From assembly GCA_030604345.1 (NCBI GenBank), contig JAUVWB010000015.1, positions 1 through 13,256 on the forward strand: a stretch of DNA of 13,256 nt. The letters are read 5' to 3'. The notes beneath the pieces were generated by a model. That model ran no database searches. It was not told where the DNA came from and saw only the letters and a program-made list of their open reading frames with translations. Both the position numbers and the translations under genes were made by a program. This DNA is from Desulfofustis sp. (GTDB lineage: Bacteria; Desulfobacterota; Desulfobulbia; Desulfobulbales; Desulfocapsaceae). Below, piece by piece: positions 7,000 to 13,256 of this stretch. Every line of letters begins with the position of its first letter. Within the stretch, counting starts at the first letter, position 1.

Positions 7000-8743
7000 T
7001 ACGTTCACCGTGTTGGTCGTTGACCTGGAAAACGGTCGTGGGAGCTTGGAAACCATCGGGGGACGAAACGAGGTGGCCGGTGGCAGCGGTTTGGCTGCGC
7101 TGTTGTTCAGCCGTTATGGTCGGCCGGATGCTCCTTGGGATCATCCGGAGCAGCCGCTAATTTTGGCCATCGGTCCGTTGACCGGCCATTTCCCGTTGAT
7201 GAGCAAGACGGTCTGTTCTTTCGTTTCCCCTTATCATGGCCACTATACCGAGAGTCACGCCGGCGGAAGATCTGCCCTCGCCCTGTTTTTCGCCGGCTAC
7301 GATGCTCTGGTGCTGAGCGGCCGTGCCAGGACGCTGAGTTGCCTGTCCCTCGGGTCTCGTCATGTGCACTTGTCTGACGCCTCTTTTTTGGCGGGAATGA
7401 ACGTTAATGCAACTGGCACGTTGCTCCGGCGCATGTTCCCGAAGTCGTCCGGGCACCGCTCCATTCTCAGGATCGGTCCGGCTGGCGAGATCGGCTCGGC
7501 AATGGCCTGCATCAACGTTGATACCTATCGCCATTTCGGTCGTCTCGGGGGCGGTGCTGTGTTTGGCGCCAAGAATCTGAAGGGACTGGTTCTGTGCGGA
7601 GACGGGCATCGGCAGATGCCGACGGGTAAGAAATACATGCAGGTGTTTAAGGCGGTGCATGAGCAGGTATGCCGTACCGACATGATGCATAAGTATCATC
7701 ATCTGGGTACCGCCGCGAACCTGAGGGGGTTGAACGATATCCAGGCCCTGCCCTGGAGAAACCTGCAAAGCACGTCGGATATGGCAATTGCAGAGGTTGA
7801 TGGCGAAGCCTTTGCGGAGAAGACGTTGCTGCGCAACGGCGCCTGTTCCGGTTGCCCGGTCGGCTGTATTCATCTCGGATTTTTCCGCGATCGGTTTCAG
7901 CGGGATGCCCGCTATCTATACCACCAGGTCCCGTATGATTACGAGCCGATCTTTGCTGCCGGTACCATGCTTGGGGTAAGCGATTGCTTTGATGTTTTAC
8001 GAATTCTTGAGGATCTCGAACGGCTCGGTGTCGATGCCATGTCCGGCGGAGTGGCGTTGGCGTGGGCGACTGAAGCGACCGAACGAGGCCTGATCGGTCC
8101 GCAACAGACCATTGTTCCGTTGCGCTTTGGCGATGCTGTCGGCTACCAGACGGCTGTTGAGTATCTCGGCTTGGGGGCCAATGAATTCTATCGCTTACTC
8201 GGCAATGGCACGTTGAAGGCAGCCGAGCGCTATGGCGGCGCTGATTTTGCCTGTGTGCTTGGACAAGAGATGGCCGGATACGCGACCGGAGAGTTGTTTT
8301 TTGCTGCCCAATCGCTCGGGTTTCGCCACTCCCATCTCGACACGGGAGCTTATTCGCGGGAACAGAAAGAACCGAGTAAGGATGTGGCCGCGGCGGTCGA
8401 TTTTCTCATCCGGGACGAGCCGTACCGGGCCTTGCTCACGTCCATGACAGCCTGCCTTTTCGCGCGCTCGGTTTACCATCCCGAACAATTAGCAACTTGT
8501 CTTGATGCTGCCGGTTTCACCGAGCTTGCCGGATCCCTCGATTGCACTGCTGAACGGATCAGACGACGGCGCTGGCAGGCTCGGATTGCCACCGGGTTCC
8601 GACCCGAGGACACAACGATCCCGAAACGGTTCTACCAGGTCAAAACCTGGCGGGGCGTGGTGGACGGCGACTATATGGATCGGCTGCGGCAGGAATATGG
8701 GCGCCGGATCATGGAACTGGCCGCGGATGACGGTTCGTACTGA
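6992..8743 (+). CDS. aor: Aldehyde:ferredoxin oxidoreductase family (tungsten/molybdopterin) enzyme
   Basis: A 583-residue cytoplasmic enzyme of usual AOR length. Visible family landmarks are HAGGRSALALFFAGYDALVLSG (about 89-110), RIGPAGE (160-166), GRLGGGAVFGAKNLKGLV (about 183-200), the cluster ligands C285-x2-C288-x3-C292 and a C-terminal C488 in the position of the fourth ligand, plus ERLGVDAMSGG (343-353), which matches the first pterin-binding motif in slightly changed form. The second motif, normally DxxGLC, reads TSMTAC here. The family oxidises aldehydes to carboxylic acids with ferredoxin, or runs in reverse. The substrate is not evident, and YdhV-like members have unknown substrates. 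The start at 6992 lies inside the end of the Fe-S gene, and the frame continues open upstream only as overlap. No dedicated cofactor gene is in the window. Confidence 0.92.
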   Translation: MSDTFTVLVVDLENGRGSLETIGGRNEVAGGSGLAALLFSRYGRPDAPWDHPEQPLILAIGPLTGHFPLMSKTVCSFVSPYHGHYTESHAGGRSALALFFAGYDALVLSGRARTLSCLSLGSRHVHLSDASFLAGMNVNATGTLLRRMFPKSSGHRSILRIGPAGEIGSAMACINVDTYRHFGRLGGGAVFGAKNLKGLVLCGDGHRQMPTGKKYMQVFKAVHEQVCRTDMMHKYHHLGTAANLRGLNDIQALPWRNLQSTSDMAIAEVDGEAFAEKTLLRNGACSGCPVGCIHLGFFRDRFQRDARYLYHQVPYDYEPIFAAGTMLGVSDCFDVLRILEDLERLGVDAMSGGVALAWATEATERGLIGPQQTIVPLRFGDAVGYQTAVEYLGLGANEFYRLLGNGTLKAAERYGGADFACVLGQEMAGYATGELFFAAQSLGFRHSHLDTGAYSREQKEPSKDVAAAVDFLIRDEPYRALLTSMTACLFARSVYHPEQLATCLDAAGFTELAGSLDCTAERIRRRRWQARIATGFRPEDTTIPKRFYQVKTWRGVVDGDYMDRLRQEYGRRIMELAADDGSY

Positions 8744-8754
8744 GGACCGGCGGG

Positions 8755-10350
8755 TCAGCCAAGGAGCCCTTCATTTTTGAGTAGTTTGTAGTTGACACTG
8801 TCGATCAGGGCCTGCCAACTGGCCTCGATGATGTTGATCGATACCCCGACCGTCCGCCACTGGCACTTGCCATCGGTGCTCTCGACCAGAACCCTGACCT
8901 TCGCTTCAGTGCCGTGCTCACCGGACAGGACCCGAACCTTGTAATCGGTAAGCTCCATCTCTTCCAGGCATGGATAAAACCTGGTCAAGGCCTTACGCAG
9001 CGCCCGGTCGAGGGCGTTGACCGGGCCGTCTCCCATCGATGCCGTATGCACTTCGTGGCCGCCCACATAGAGCCTGATGGTGGCTTCGGTCAGCGGTGGT
9101 TTGTCGATCCGGTATTTATTGTTCATCACCCGGAAACCCTCAACCCGGAAGAACTTGCGCTGCAGGCCGAGGGCCTCCCTCATCAACAGCTCGAAACTGG
9201 CCTCGGCCGCCTCATACTTGTAACCCTGATTTTCTTTTTCCTTGAGATCGCTGATGATGGTCGACAGCAATGGGTCGTCTGCCTTGAGGTGCAGTCCCCA
9301 CTGACCCGCTTTGTGCAGGATGTTGGCGCGGCCGGCCTGGTCGGAGATGAGAATACGCCGGTTGTTGCCGACCTTTTCCGGCTCGATATGTTCGTAGGTC
9401 AGGGGATTGCGGGTAACGGCGCTGACATGGATGCCGCCCTTGTGGGCAAAGGCGGATTCGCCCACATACGGTTGATAGCGGTTATGTGGCAGGTTGGCCA
9501 TTTCGTTGACCAGCCGGGACGTCTTGTATAACGCCTCGATGTTTTTACCGGCATGGCATTCCCGTTTCATCTTAAAGATCAGAGCCGGCAGGATCGAGGT
9601 GAGGTTGGCATTGCCGCATCGCTCCCCGTAGCCGTTCATGGTCCCTTGGACATGATCGATGCCTTGTTCGACGGCCATCAGGCTGTTCGCCACCGCCGTT
9701 TCTGAGTCGTTGTGGGCGTGGATGCCGAGCCTGACCGAGGCCTTGATCGCCTCCAGGTGGTGTCGGACGGCGCCGATAATGGCGGGTAATTCGTGCGGGA
9801 GGGTGCCGCCGTTGGTGTCGCACAGGACCAGTGTGTCGGCTCCGCCTTGGACCGCTCGGGTCAGGGTAGCCAGAGCGAATTCGCGGTTATGTTTGAAACC
9901 GTCGAAGAAGTGTTCGGCATCGTAGATCAACCGATCCACATGGGAGCGGAGAAAAAAGAGCGTGTCCTCGATGATCTCAAGGTTTTCCTCAAGACTGATG
10001 TGCAGAGCATCGGTGACATGGATGTCCCAGCTCTTGCCGAAGATGGTGATCGCCGGCGTCTCGGCGGCGATCAGGGCTTGCAGGTTGGGGTCCTGCTGGG
10101 CGCTGTTCTTGATATGCCTGGTCGAACCGAAGGCGGCGATCAGAGTGTGGTTCAGTCGCTGGTGCTTGATCTTCCTGAAGTAGTCCACGGACATGGGGTT
10201 GGAGCCGGGCCACCCCCCTTCGACGAAATCTAGCCCGAGCTGGTCCAGGGCGAGCGTGATGCGCACCTTGTCCTCGACGGAGAGGTTGAAATTTTCCGCC
10301 TGAGTACCGTCGCGCAGGGTGGTGTCGTAGACCTCGATGACCCGGGTCAT
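8755..10350 (-). CDS. cimA: (R)-citramalate synthase
   Basis: A 531-residue enzyme that condenses pyruvate and acetyl-CoA to (R)-citramalate, the first step of threonine-independent isoleucine synthesis. It has the HMGL-like TIM barrel with YDTTLRDGTQAENF (R13, D14, Q17), GGWPGSNP, DTNGG, the metal-site HAHND (H211, H213) and GTMNGYGERCGNANL. The DSETAVAN version of the HxHND region and the DGTQAE start are typical of CimA rather than LeuA or homocitrate synthase. A C-terminal LeuA-type dimer domain (about 395-531) is the usual site of isoleucine feedback. Length is typical of the family. I chose ATG 10350, preceded by GGAGG with a rather long 13-base gap. The frame stays open to 10668, but the upstream part is low-complexity and not family-like. 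It converges with aor, 11 bases apart. Confidence 0.95.
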   Translation of the reverse strand: MTRVIEVYDTTLRDGTQAENFNLSVEDKVRITLALDQLGLDFVEGGWPGSNPMSVDYFRKIKHQRLNHTLIAAFGSTRHIKNSAQQDPNLQALIAAETPAITIFGKSWDIHVTDALHISLEENLEIIEDTLFFLRSHVDRLIYDAEHFFDGFKHNREFALATLTRAVQGGADTLVLCDTNGGTLPHELPAIIGAVRHHLEAIKASVRLGIHAHNDSETAVANSLMAVEQGIDHVQGTMNGYGERCGNANLTSILPALIFKMKRECHAGKNIEALYKTSRLVNEMANLPHNRYQPYVGESAFAHKGGIHVSAVTRNPLTYEHIEPEKVGNNRRILISDQAGRANILHKAGQWGLHLKADDPLLSTIISDLKEKENQGYKYEAAEASFELLMREALGLQRKFFRVEGFRVMNNKYRIDKPPLTEATIRLYVGGHEVHTASMGDGPVNALDRALRKALTRFYPCLEEMELTDYKVRVLSGEHGTEAKVRVLVESTDGKCQWRTVGVSINIIEASWQALIDSVNYKLLKNEGLLG

Positions 10351-10414
10351 GGCTGTTGCTGTTCCTCCGGATAGAGACGGATTGCTACCGTGATGAGGCG
10401 CTGCCGCTTGCTGC

Positions 10415-10430
10415 CCGTTGCCGGCAACGG
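10415..10430. repeat. Perfect 16-bp palindrome in the cimA leader
   Basis: CCGTTGCCGGCAACGG is identical to its reverse complement. It lies 65 bases upstream of the cimA start. As DNA it could be an operator for a dimeric regulator. As RNA a loopless palindrome would pair poorly on itself, which favours a protein site or chance in GC-rich sequence. Confidence 0.4.
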
Positions 10431-10519
10431 CGGCACGGCGACCACCGTCACCAGTTGACACGGGCGAGGTGCGGCCGGTTCCGCCCAGCCGGTTCAATCG
10501 TCCACGTGAGACATACAAG

Positions 10520-10543
10520 CCACCAATACTAAGTCGTTGGTGG
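10520..10543. promoter_or_regulatory. Inverted repeat, candidate operator for cimA
   Basis: Two perfect 7-base arms, CCACCAA and TTGGTGG, are separated by 10 bases. On the minus strand the spacer carries TAGTAT, a weak -10 box for cimA with TTGCAT 16 bases upstream. A repressor bound here would block that promoter. The promoter match is poor, so the assignment is tentative. Confidence 0.3.
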
Positions 10544-10670
10544 GAAAATGCAAACAATTTGACCACCGAACGGCGCTGACGCGGGTGGCGGTCGTGGTTT
10601 GCCCCCGGACTCGGGCCACCACCTATCTCGTCTTGCGATATGGAGCTTTTGATAGTACATAGAAGCAATT

Positions 10671-10685
10671 GTCACGACCGGTGAC
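10671..10685. promoter_or_regulatory. Dyad upstream of dctP, candidate regulator site
   Basis: GTCAC-GACCG-GTGAC has two 5-base arms in perfect inverted symmetry around a 5-base centre, about 80 bases before the dctP start. The size and spacing resemble sites of small dimeric helix-turn-helix regulators, but no regulator gene is in the window. Five-base arms can arise by chance. Confidence 0.25.
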
Positions 10686-10763
10686 GGTGCGACCCTGCCG
10701 CCGTCCGCCGGCATTCTTTTCGACCCTGAAACCATATAACCCTTTGAACGGGAGGAACAACAG

Positions 10764-11843
10764 ATGAATCGTCTGGGACGAATGTTGCTGTGTCTGGCTG
10801 CCGTGATGCTGCTGGCCGTACCTGCTCTTGCCCAAGAACAGAAGGTACGATGGAAACTGGCGATGAGTTGGACCAGTACCCTGGAGCCTCTTTCCCAGGC
10901 CGGCCCCTGGCTGGCGCAGATGGTCAGTGACATGACCGACGGTAACTTTGAGATCCGGTTCGAAGGCGCGGAAAAGCACAAGGCGGCGCTGGGGGATCTG
11001 CTGGATATGGTCAGAGGCGGCCAGTTCGAGATGGGGCATAGTGCGTCCTACTACTGGAAGGGCAAGGATGTCACCACCACCTTTTTCACGACGGCGCCGT
11101 TCGATATGACCGCGGCGGAACAATACGGCTGGTATTACTACGGCGGCGGTCTGGAATTGATGCAGAAGGTGTACAGTAAATTCGACGTGTACAGTTTCCC
11201 CGGTGGCAATACCGGGGTGCAGATGGGTGGCTGGTTCCGCAAGGAGATCACCTCGCTTGAGGACCTGAAAGGGCTGAAGATGAGGATCCCCGGGTTGGCC
11301 GGCGAGGTGTTCGCGAAACTCGGGGTCAACGTCACCAACATCGCTCCCGGCGAATTGTATACCGCTTTGGATCGGGGCACCATCGACGCCCTGGAGTGGG
11401 TGGGACCGGGTATGGACATCAAGATGGGCTTTCACAAGATTACCCCGTATTACTATGCCGGTTGGCAGGAACCGGCATCGGAGCTGCAGTTCCTGGTCAA
11501 CAAGGCGGCCTTCGACAAGTTGCCGAAGTCCTATCAAGCGGTGTTGACCACCGCCATGCAGGCGATCGCCCTGAAGATGACGGCGGCCAATTTTGAGGCC
11601 AACGCCCGCGCCTGGGAGCAGATGAAGGCCGAACTGCCGACCATCAACATGATGATTTTCCCGGAACCGGTGCTCAAGGCCATGAAAGCCGCTTCCGACG
11701 AGGTTCTGGAAGGCTATGCCGCAGAAAATGCGGAGTTCAAGGAAGTCTATGAATCCCGTAAGGCGTATCTGGCGACGGCGCGGCCGTGGACCAAGGTTTC
11801 GGAGCAATACTATCTCGAGACCGCCGATGTCGTGATCGAATAA
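10764..11843 (+). CDS. dctP: TRAP transporter periplasmic binding protein, TakP-like (2-oxoacid type)
   Basis: A 359-residue periplasmic protein with a signal peptide (1-23, ending PALA before QEQKVRW). It captures an organic acid and delivers it to the DctQM permease. The DctP/TakP fold is shown by WKLAMSWTS near the mature N-terminus, GVQMGGWFRKEI (Q153, R159), LKGLKMRIPG (R174, the conserved carboxylate-binding arginine), and IDALEWVGPGMDIKMGFHK (E211, W212). Q153, R174 and E211-W212 correspond, from memory of TakP of Rhodobacter, to residues binding the 2-oxoacid and its sodium ion, so pyruvate or another 2-oxo monocarboxylate is the likely ligand. Length is typical. The start has GGGAGG 7 to 8 bases upstream. 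It heads a dctPQM operon, and cimA, a pyruvate-using enzyme, is divergent. Confidence 0.93.
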   Translation: MNRLGRMLLCLAAVMLLAVPALAQEQKVRWKLAMSWTSTLEPLSQAGPWLAQMVSDMTDGNFEIRFEGAEKHKAALGDLLDMVRGGQFEMGHSASYYWKGKDVTTTFFTTAPFDMTAAEQYGWYYYGGGLELMQKVYSKFDVYSFPGGNTGVQMGGWFRKEITSLEDLKGLKMRIPGLAGEVFAKLGVNVTNIAPGELYTALDRGTIDALEWVGPGMDIKMGFHKITPYYYAGWQEPASELQFLVNKAAFDKLPKSYQAVLTTAMQAIALKMTAANFEANARAWEQMKAELPTINMMIFPEPVLKAMKAASDEVLEGYAAENAEFKEVYESRKAYLATARPWTKVSEQYYLETADVVIE

Positions 11844-11858
11844 GCTCTGCAGAAATCA

Positions 11859-11908
11859 CTCCCGCCGGTCCGGAACGCATTGCCGTGTTCCGGGCCGGCC
11901 GTGCGGGA
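11859..11908 (+). promoter_or_regulatory. Stem-loop between dctP and dctQ
   Basis: CCGGTCCGGAAC (11865-11876) pairs with GTTCCGGGCCGG (11887-11898) over 12 bp with one G-U pair and a 10-base loop. Flanking TCCCGC and GCGGGA can extend the stem across a bulge, reaching the edge of the dctQ ribosome site (GGGAAGGG). No T-tract follows, so this is not a standard terminator. Such structures after binding-protein genes commonly protect the upstream mRNA and lower expression of the permease genes. Confidence 0.55.
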
Positions 11909-11919
11909 AGGGCAAACGG

Positions 11920-12450
11920 ATGCTGGACAAAATAGAACGGATGTTCATGCGGCTCAACCGGGTAACCGGCAAATGCCTGGCGGTACTGTTGATGCTGATG
12001 GTGCTCAACGTCTTTTACGACGTGGTGACGCGCTATTTCCTGCATAACAGCTCAGTGGCCATGCAAGAGATGGAGTGGCATCTGTTCGGTCTGATCATCC
12101 TCTATGGGATGTCAGTGGCCCTACTGGACGAGGGCCACGTGCGGGTGGACTTCATCTACGACCGGTTCAGTCTGAGAAAAAAAGCTCTGATCAATATCGT
12201 CGGGACCGTCTTTTTTCTGGTGCCGCTGGCCCTGCTGGTGCTGTTCGGTTCTCTCGACTACGTCACGGATGCCTATGTCATCCGTGAAATCTCCGAGGAT
12301 CCGGGCGGGCTGCCCTATCGCTGGTTGATCAAGGGCATGATCCCGGTCTCTTTTGCCTATCTGATTTTCTGCGCCATCGGCTATGTGGTCAAGCAGGTCA
12401 ATATCATTCGTTCGGTCAGCTTCGCGACCAAACGAGAGGTACAGCCATGA
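11920..12450 (+). CDS. dctQ: TRAP transporter small permease subunit
   Basis: A 176-residue inner-membrane protein with four hydrophobic spans (about 17-38, 54-72, 90-113, 139-160), the normal DctQ layout. Family marks are RYFLHNSSVAMQEMEWHLFG, the loop LLDEGHVRVDFIYDRFS, and PGGLPYRWLIKGMIPV before the last span. DctQ pairs with DctM to form the sodium-driven permease that receives substrate from the binding protein. The start has a GGGAAGGG ribosome site 7 to 8 bases upstream. Its stop overlaps the dctM start in ATGA, so the two are translationally coupled. Confidence 0.93.
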   Translation: MLDKIERMFMRLNRVTGKCLAVLLMLMVLNVFYDVVTRYFLHNSSVAMQEMEWHLFGLIILYGMSVALLDEGHVRVDFIYDRFSLRKKALINIVGTVFFLVPLALLVLFGSLDYVTDAYVIREISEDPGGLPYRWLIKGMIPVSFAYLIFCAIGYVVKQVNIIRSVSFATKREVQP

Positions 12451-13256
12451 CCGGCATAGTCATGTTCTGCGCCGCTTTAGCGCTGCTTGCCGTCGGTTAT
12501 CCGGTGGCCTTTACCTTTGGTTCGGTTTCGATCTTTTTCGGAATTATCGCTGCCATCGTCTATCTTGGCGGTGACGCGACGCCGGCCCTGGTCGCCGGTG
12601 AGTTCTTTCAGATGTTCTCCATGATGCCGTTTCGCATTTACGCCATCATGAAAAACACCATCCTGATTGCCGTTCCGCTCTTCATTTTCATGGGCATACT
12701 GCTGCAGCGCTCGGATCTCGCCGAACGCCTCCTCGAATCGATGGGGTCACTTTTCGGCCGGGTCCGCGGCGGTCTGGCGGTCAGCACGGTTCTGGTCGGT
12801 ACCTTGCTGGCGGCATCCACCGGTGTGGTGGGCGCTTCAGTGGTGGCGATGGGGGTAATCTCCTTGCCGGTCATGCTCAAATACGGCTATGCCAAACGGT
12901 TGGCAACCGGGACCATCTGCGCATCCGGGACTTTGGGACAGATCATTCCGCCGTCGATCGTCCTGATCATCCTCGGTGACGTCTTCCAGCAGCCGGTCGG
13001 GGATCTGTTTCGTGCCGCGGTGGGGCCGGGGTTGATGCTGGTTGCCTGTTATATCGCCTATATCCTCGTCATTTCCCTGATCGACCGACGGGTGGCGCCG
13101 CCCATGCCCAAGGACGAGGATCTGAGCCGCGGGCAGAGTCTGGGACGGGCCCTGTTTGCCATCATCCCGCCGCTCACCTTGATCGTCATGGTGCTCGGCT
13201 CGATTTTTGCGGGGGTTGCAACACCGACCGAGTCCGCCGCCGTCGGCTGTATCGGC
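12447..13256 (+). CDS. dctM: TRAP transporter large permease subunit, 3' end beyond right edge
   Basis: The first 270 residues of the DctM permease are present; the family usually has about 430, so roughly the last third is missing. Many hydrophobic spans are visible. Marks are MKNTILIAVPLFIFMGILLQRS (about 69-90), GRVRGGLAVSTVLVGTLLAASTGVVGASVV (about 107-135), and the conserved ATGTICASGTLGQIIPPSIV (about 152-172). DctM forms the sodium/substrate translocation path. The ATG at 12447 overlaps the dctQ stop by four bases. Nothing suggests a frameshift in the visible part. Confidence 0.93.
   Translation, partial: MTGIVMFCAALALLAVGYPVAFTFGSVSIFFGIIAAIVYLGGDATPALVAGEFFQMFSMMPFRIYAIMKNTILIAVPLFIFMGILLQRSDLAERLLESMGSLFGRVRGGLAVSTVLVGTLLAASTGVVGASVVAMGVISLPVMLKYGYAKRLATGTICASGTLGQIIPPSIVLIILGDVFQQPVGDLFRAAVGPGLMLVACYIAYILVISLIDRRVAPPMPKDEDLSRGQSLGRALFAIIPPLTLIVMVLGSIFAGVATPTESAAVGCIG

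Larger units (their letters stand above)
10351..10763. other. Divergent regulatory region between cimA and dctP
   Basis: This 413-base region contains no convincing gene. Seen in it: a perfect 16-bp palindrome CCGTTGCCGGCAACGG (10415-10430) in the cimA leader; a 7-bp inverted repeat CCACCAA-N10-TTGGTGG (10520-10543) overlapping a weak minus-strand TTGCAT-N16-TAGTAT promoter-like pair; a dyad GTCAC-GACCG-GTGAC (10671-10685) upstream of dctP; and the dctP ribosome site GGAGG at about 10751. A TATAAC box at about 10734-10739 is too close to the dctP start to be convincing. No sigma54 GG-N10-GC element was found. Confidence 0.5.

Noticed and set aside
7157..7873. 238-codon minus-strand frame inside aor
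   Set aside because: Shadow of the AOR coding sequence; no domain-like pattern and no ribosome site considered credible.
8914..9531. 205-codon plus-strand frame opposite cimA
   Set aside because: Mirror frame of the conserved LeuA-type dimer domain.
10351..10668. N-terminal extension of cimA in the same frame
   Set aside because: The family starts at MTRVIEVYDTTLRDG; the upstream residues are Gly/Arg-rich and the GGAGG site lies before the ATG at 10350.
10623..11807. Open frame of 394 codons on the minus strand antisense to dctP
   Set aside because: It is the mirror frame of a clear TRAP binding protein and reads as His/Arg/Gly-rich sequence without family features.
1..13256. tRNA, rRNA, CRISPR array, insertion sequence or phage gene
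   Set aside because: None seen: no regularly spaced repeats, no transposase or integrase motifs, and almost all sequence is accounted for by the listed genes.

Overview
The window is GC-rich, densely coded bacterial DNA. Gene content (an aldehyde:ferredoxin oxidoreductase with its polyferredoxin partner, CimA-type citramalate synthase, a 2-oxoacid-type TRAP transporter, a haem-c sensor kinase and a YeiH-family transporter with a long N-terminal extension) fits an anaerobic, probably sulfur-metabolising Desulfobacterota of the Desulfobulbales type. That placement is inferred from gene families, with no marker gene in the window. I see no rRNA, tRNA, CRISPR array, insertion sequence or other mobile element.

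Left block, minus strand (about 1-5626). Reading 5'->3' on the minus strand: a PilZ-domain protein (5626-4694), a 580-residue YeiH-family membrane transporter (4423-2681), a 78-residue single-span membrane protein (2621-2385), and a large sensor histidine kinase (2266 down to the left edge, C-terminus missing). The kinase has a periplasmic Tll0287-like (DUF3365) domain with a CxxCH haem motif, then HAMP, GAF-like, PAS, HisKA and HATPase domains. A good sigma70-like promoter lies directly in front of the kinase. A strong 10-bp stem-loop separates the transporter from the small membrane gene.

Middle block, plus strand (5887-8743). A secreted DUF4384 protein is followed by a four-cluster 4Fe-4S protein and a tungsten-type aldehyde:ferredoxin oxidoreductase. 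The last two overlap by 8 bases and should be co-translated as an enzyme/electron-carrier pair. cimA converges on this block from the right, with only 11 bases between the two stop codons.

Right block (8755-13256). cimA (minus) and a dctP-dctQ-dctM TRAP operon (plus, cut at the right edge) are divergent around a 413-bp regulatory region carrying several dyads. The binding protein is TakP-like, a family that binds pyruvate and other 2-oxoacids, and CimA consumes pyruvate, so the two transcription units may be linked by their substrate. A 12-bp stem-loop sits between dctP and dctQ.

No wholly new system is evident. The least explained parts are the extended YeiH transporter with its small membrane partner beside a haem-sensing kinase, and the pairing of a DUF4384 protein with the Fe-S/AOR pair, including a possible 10-codon leader that ends inside the start codon of the Fe-S gene.
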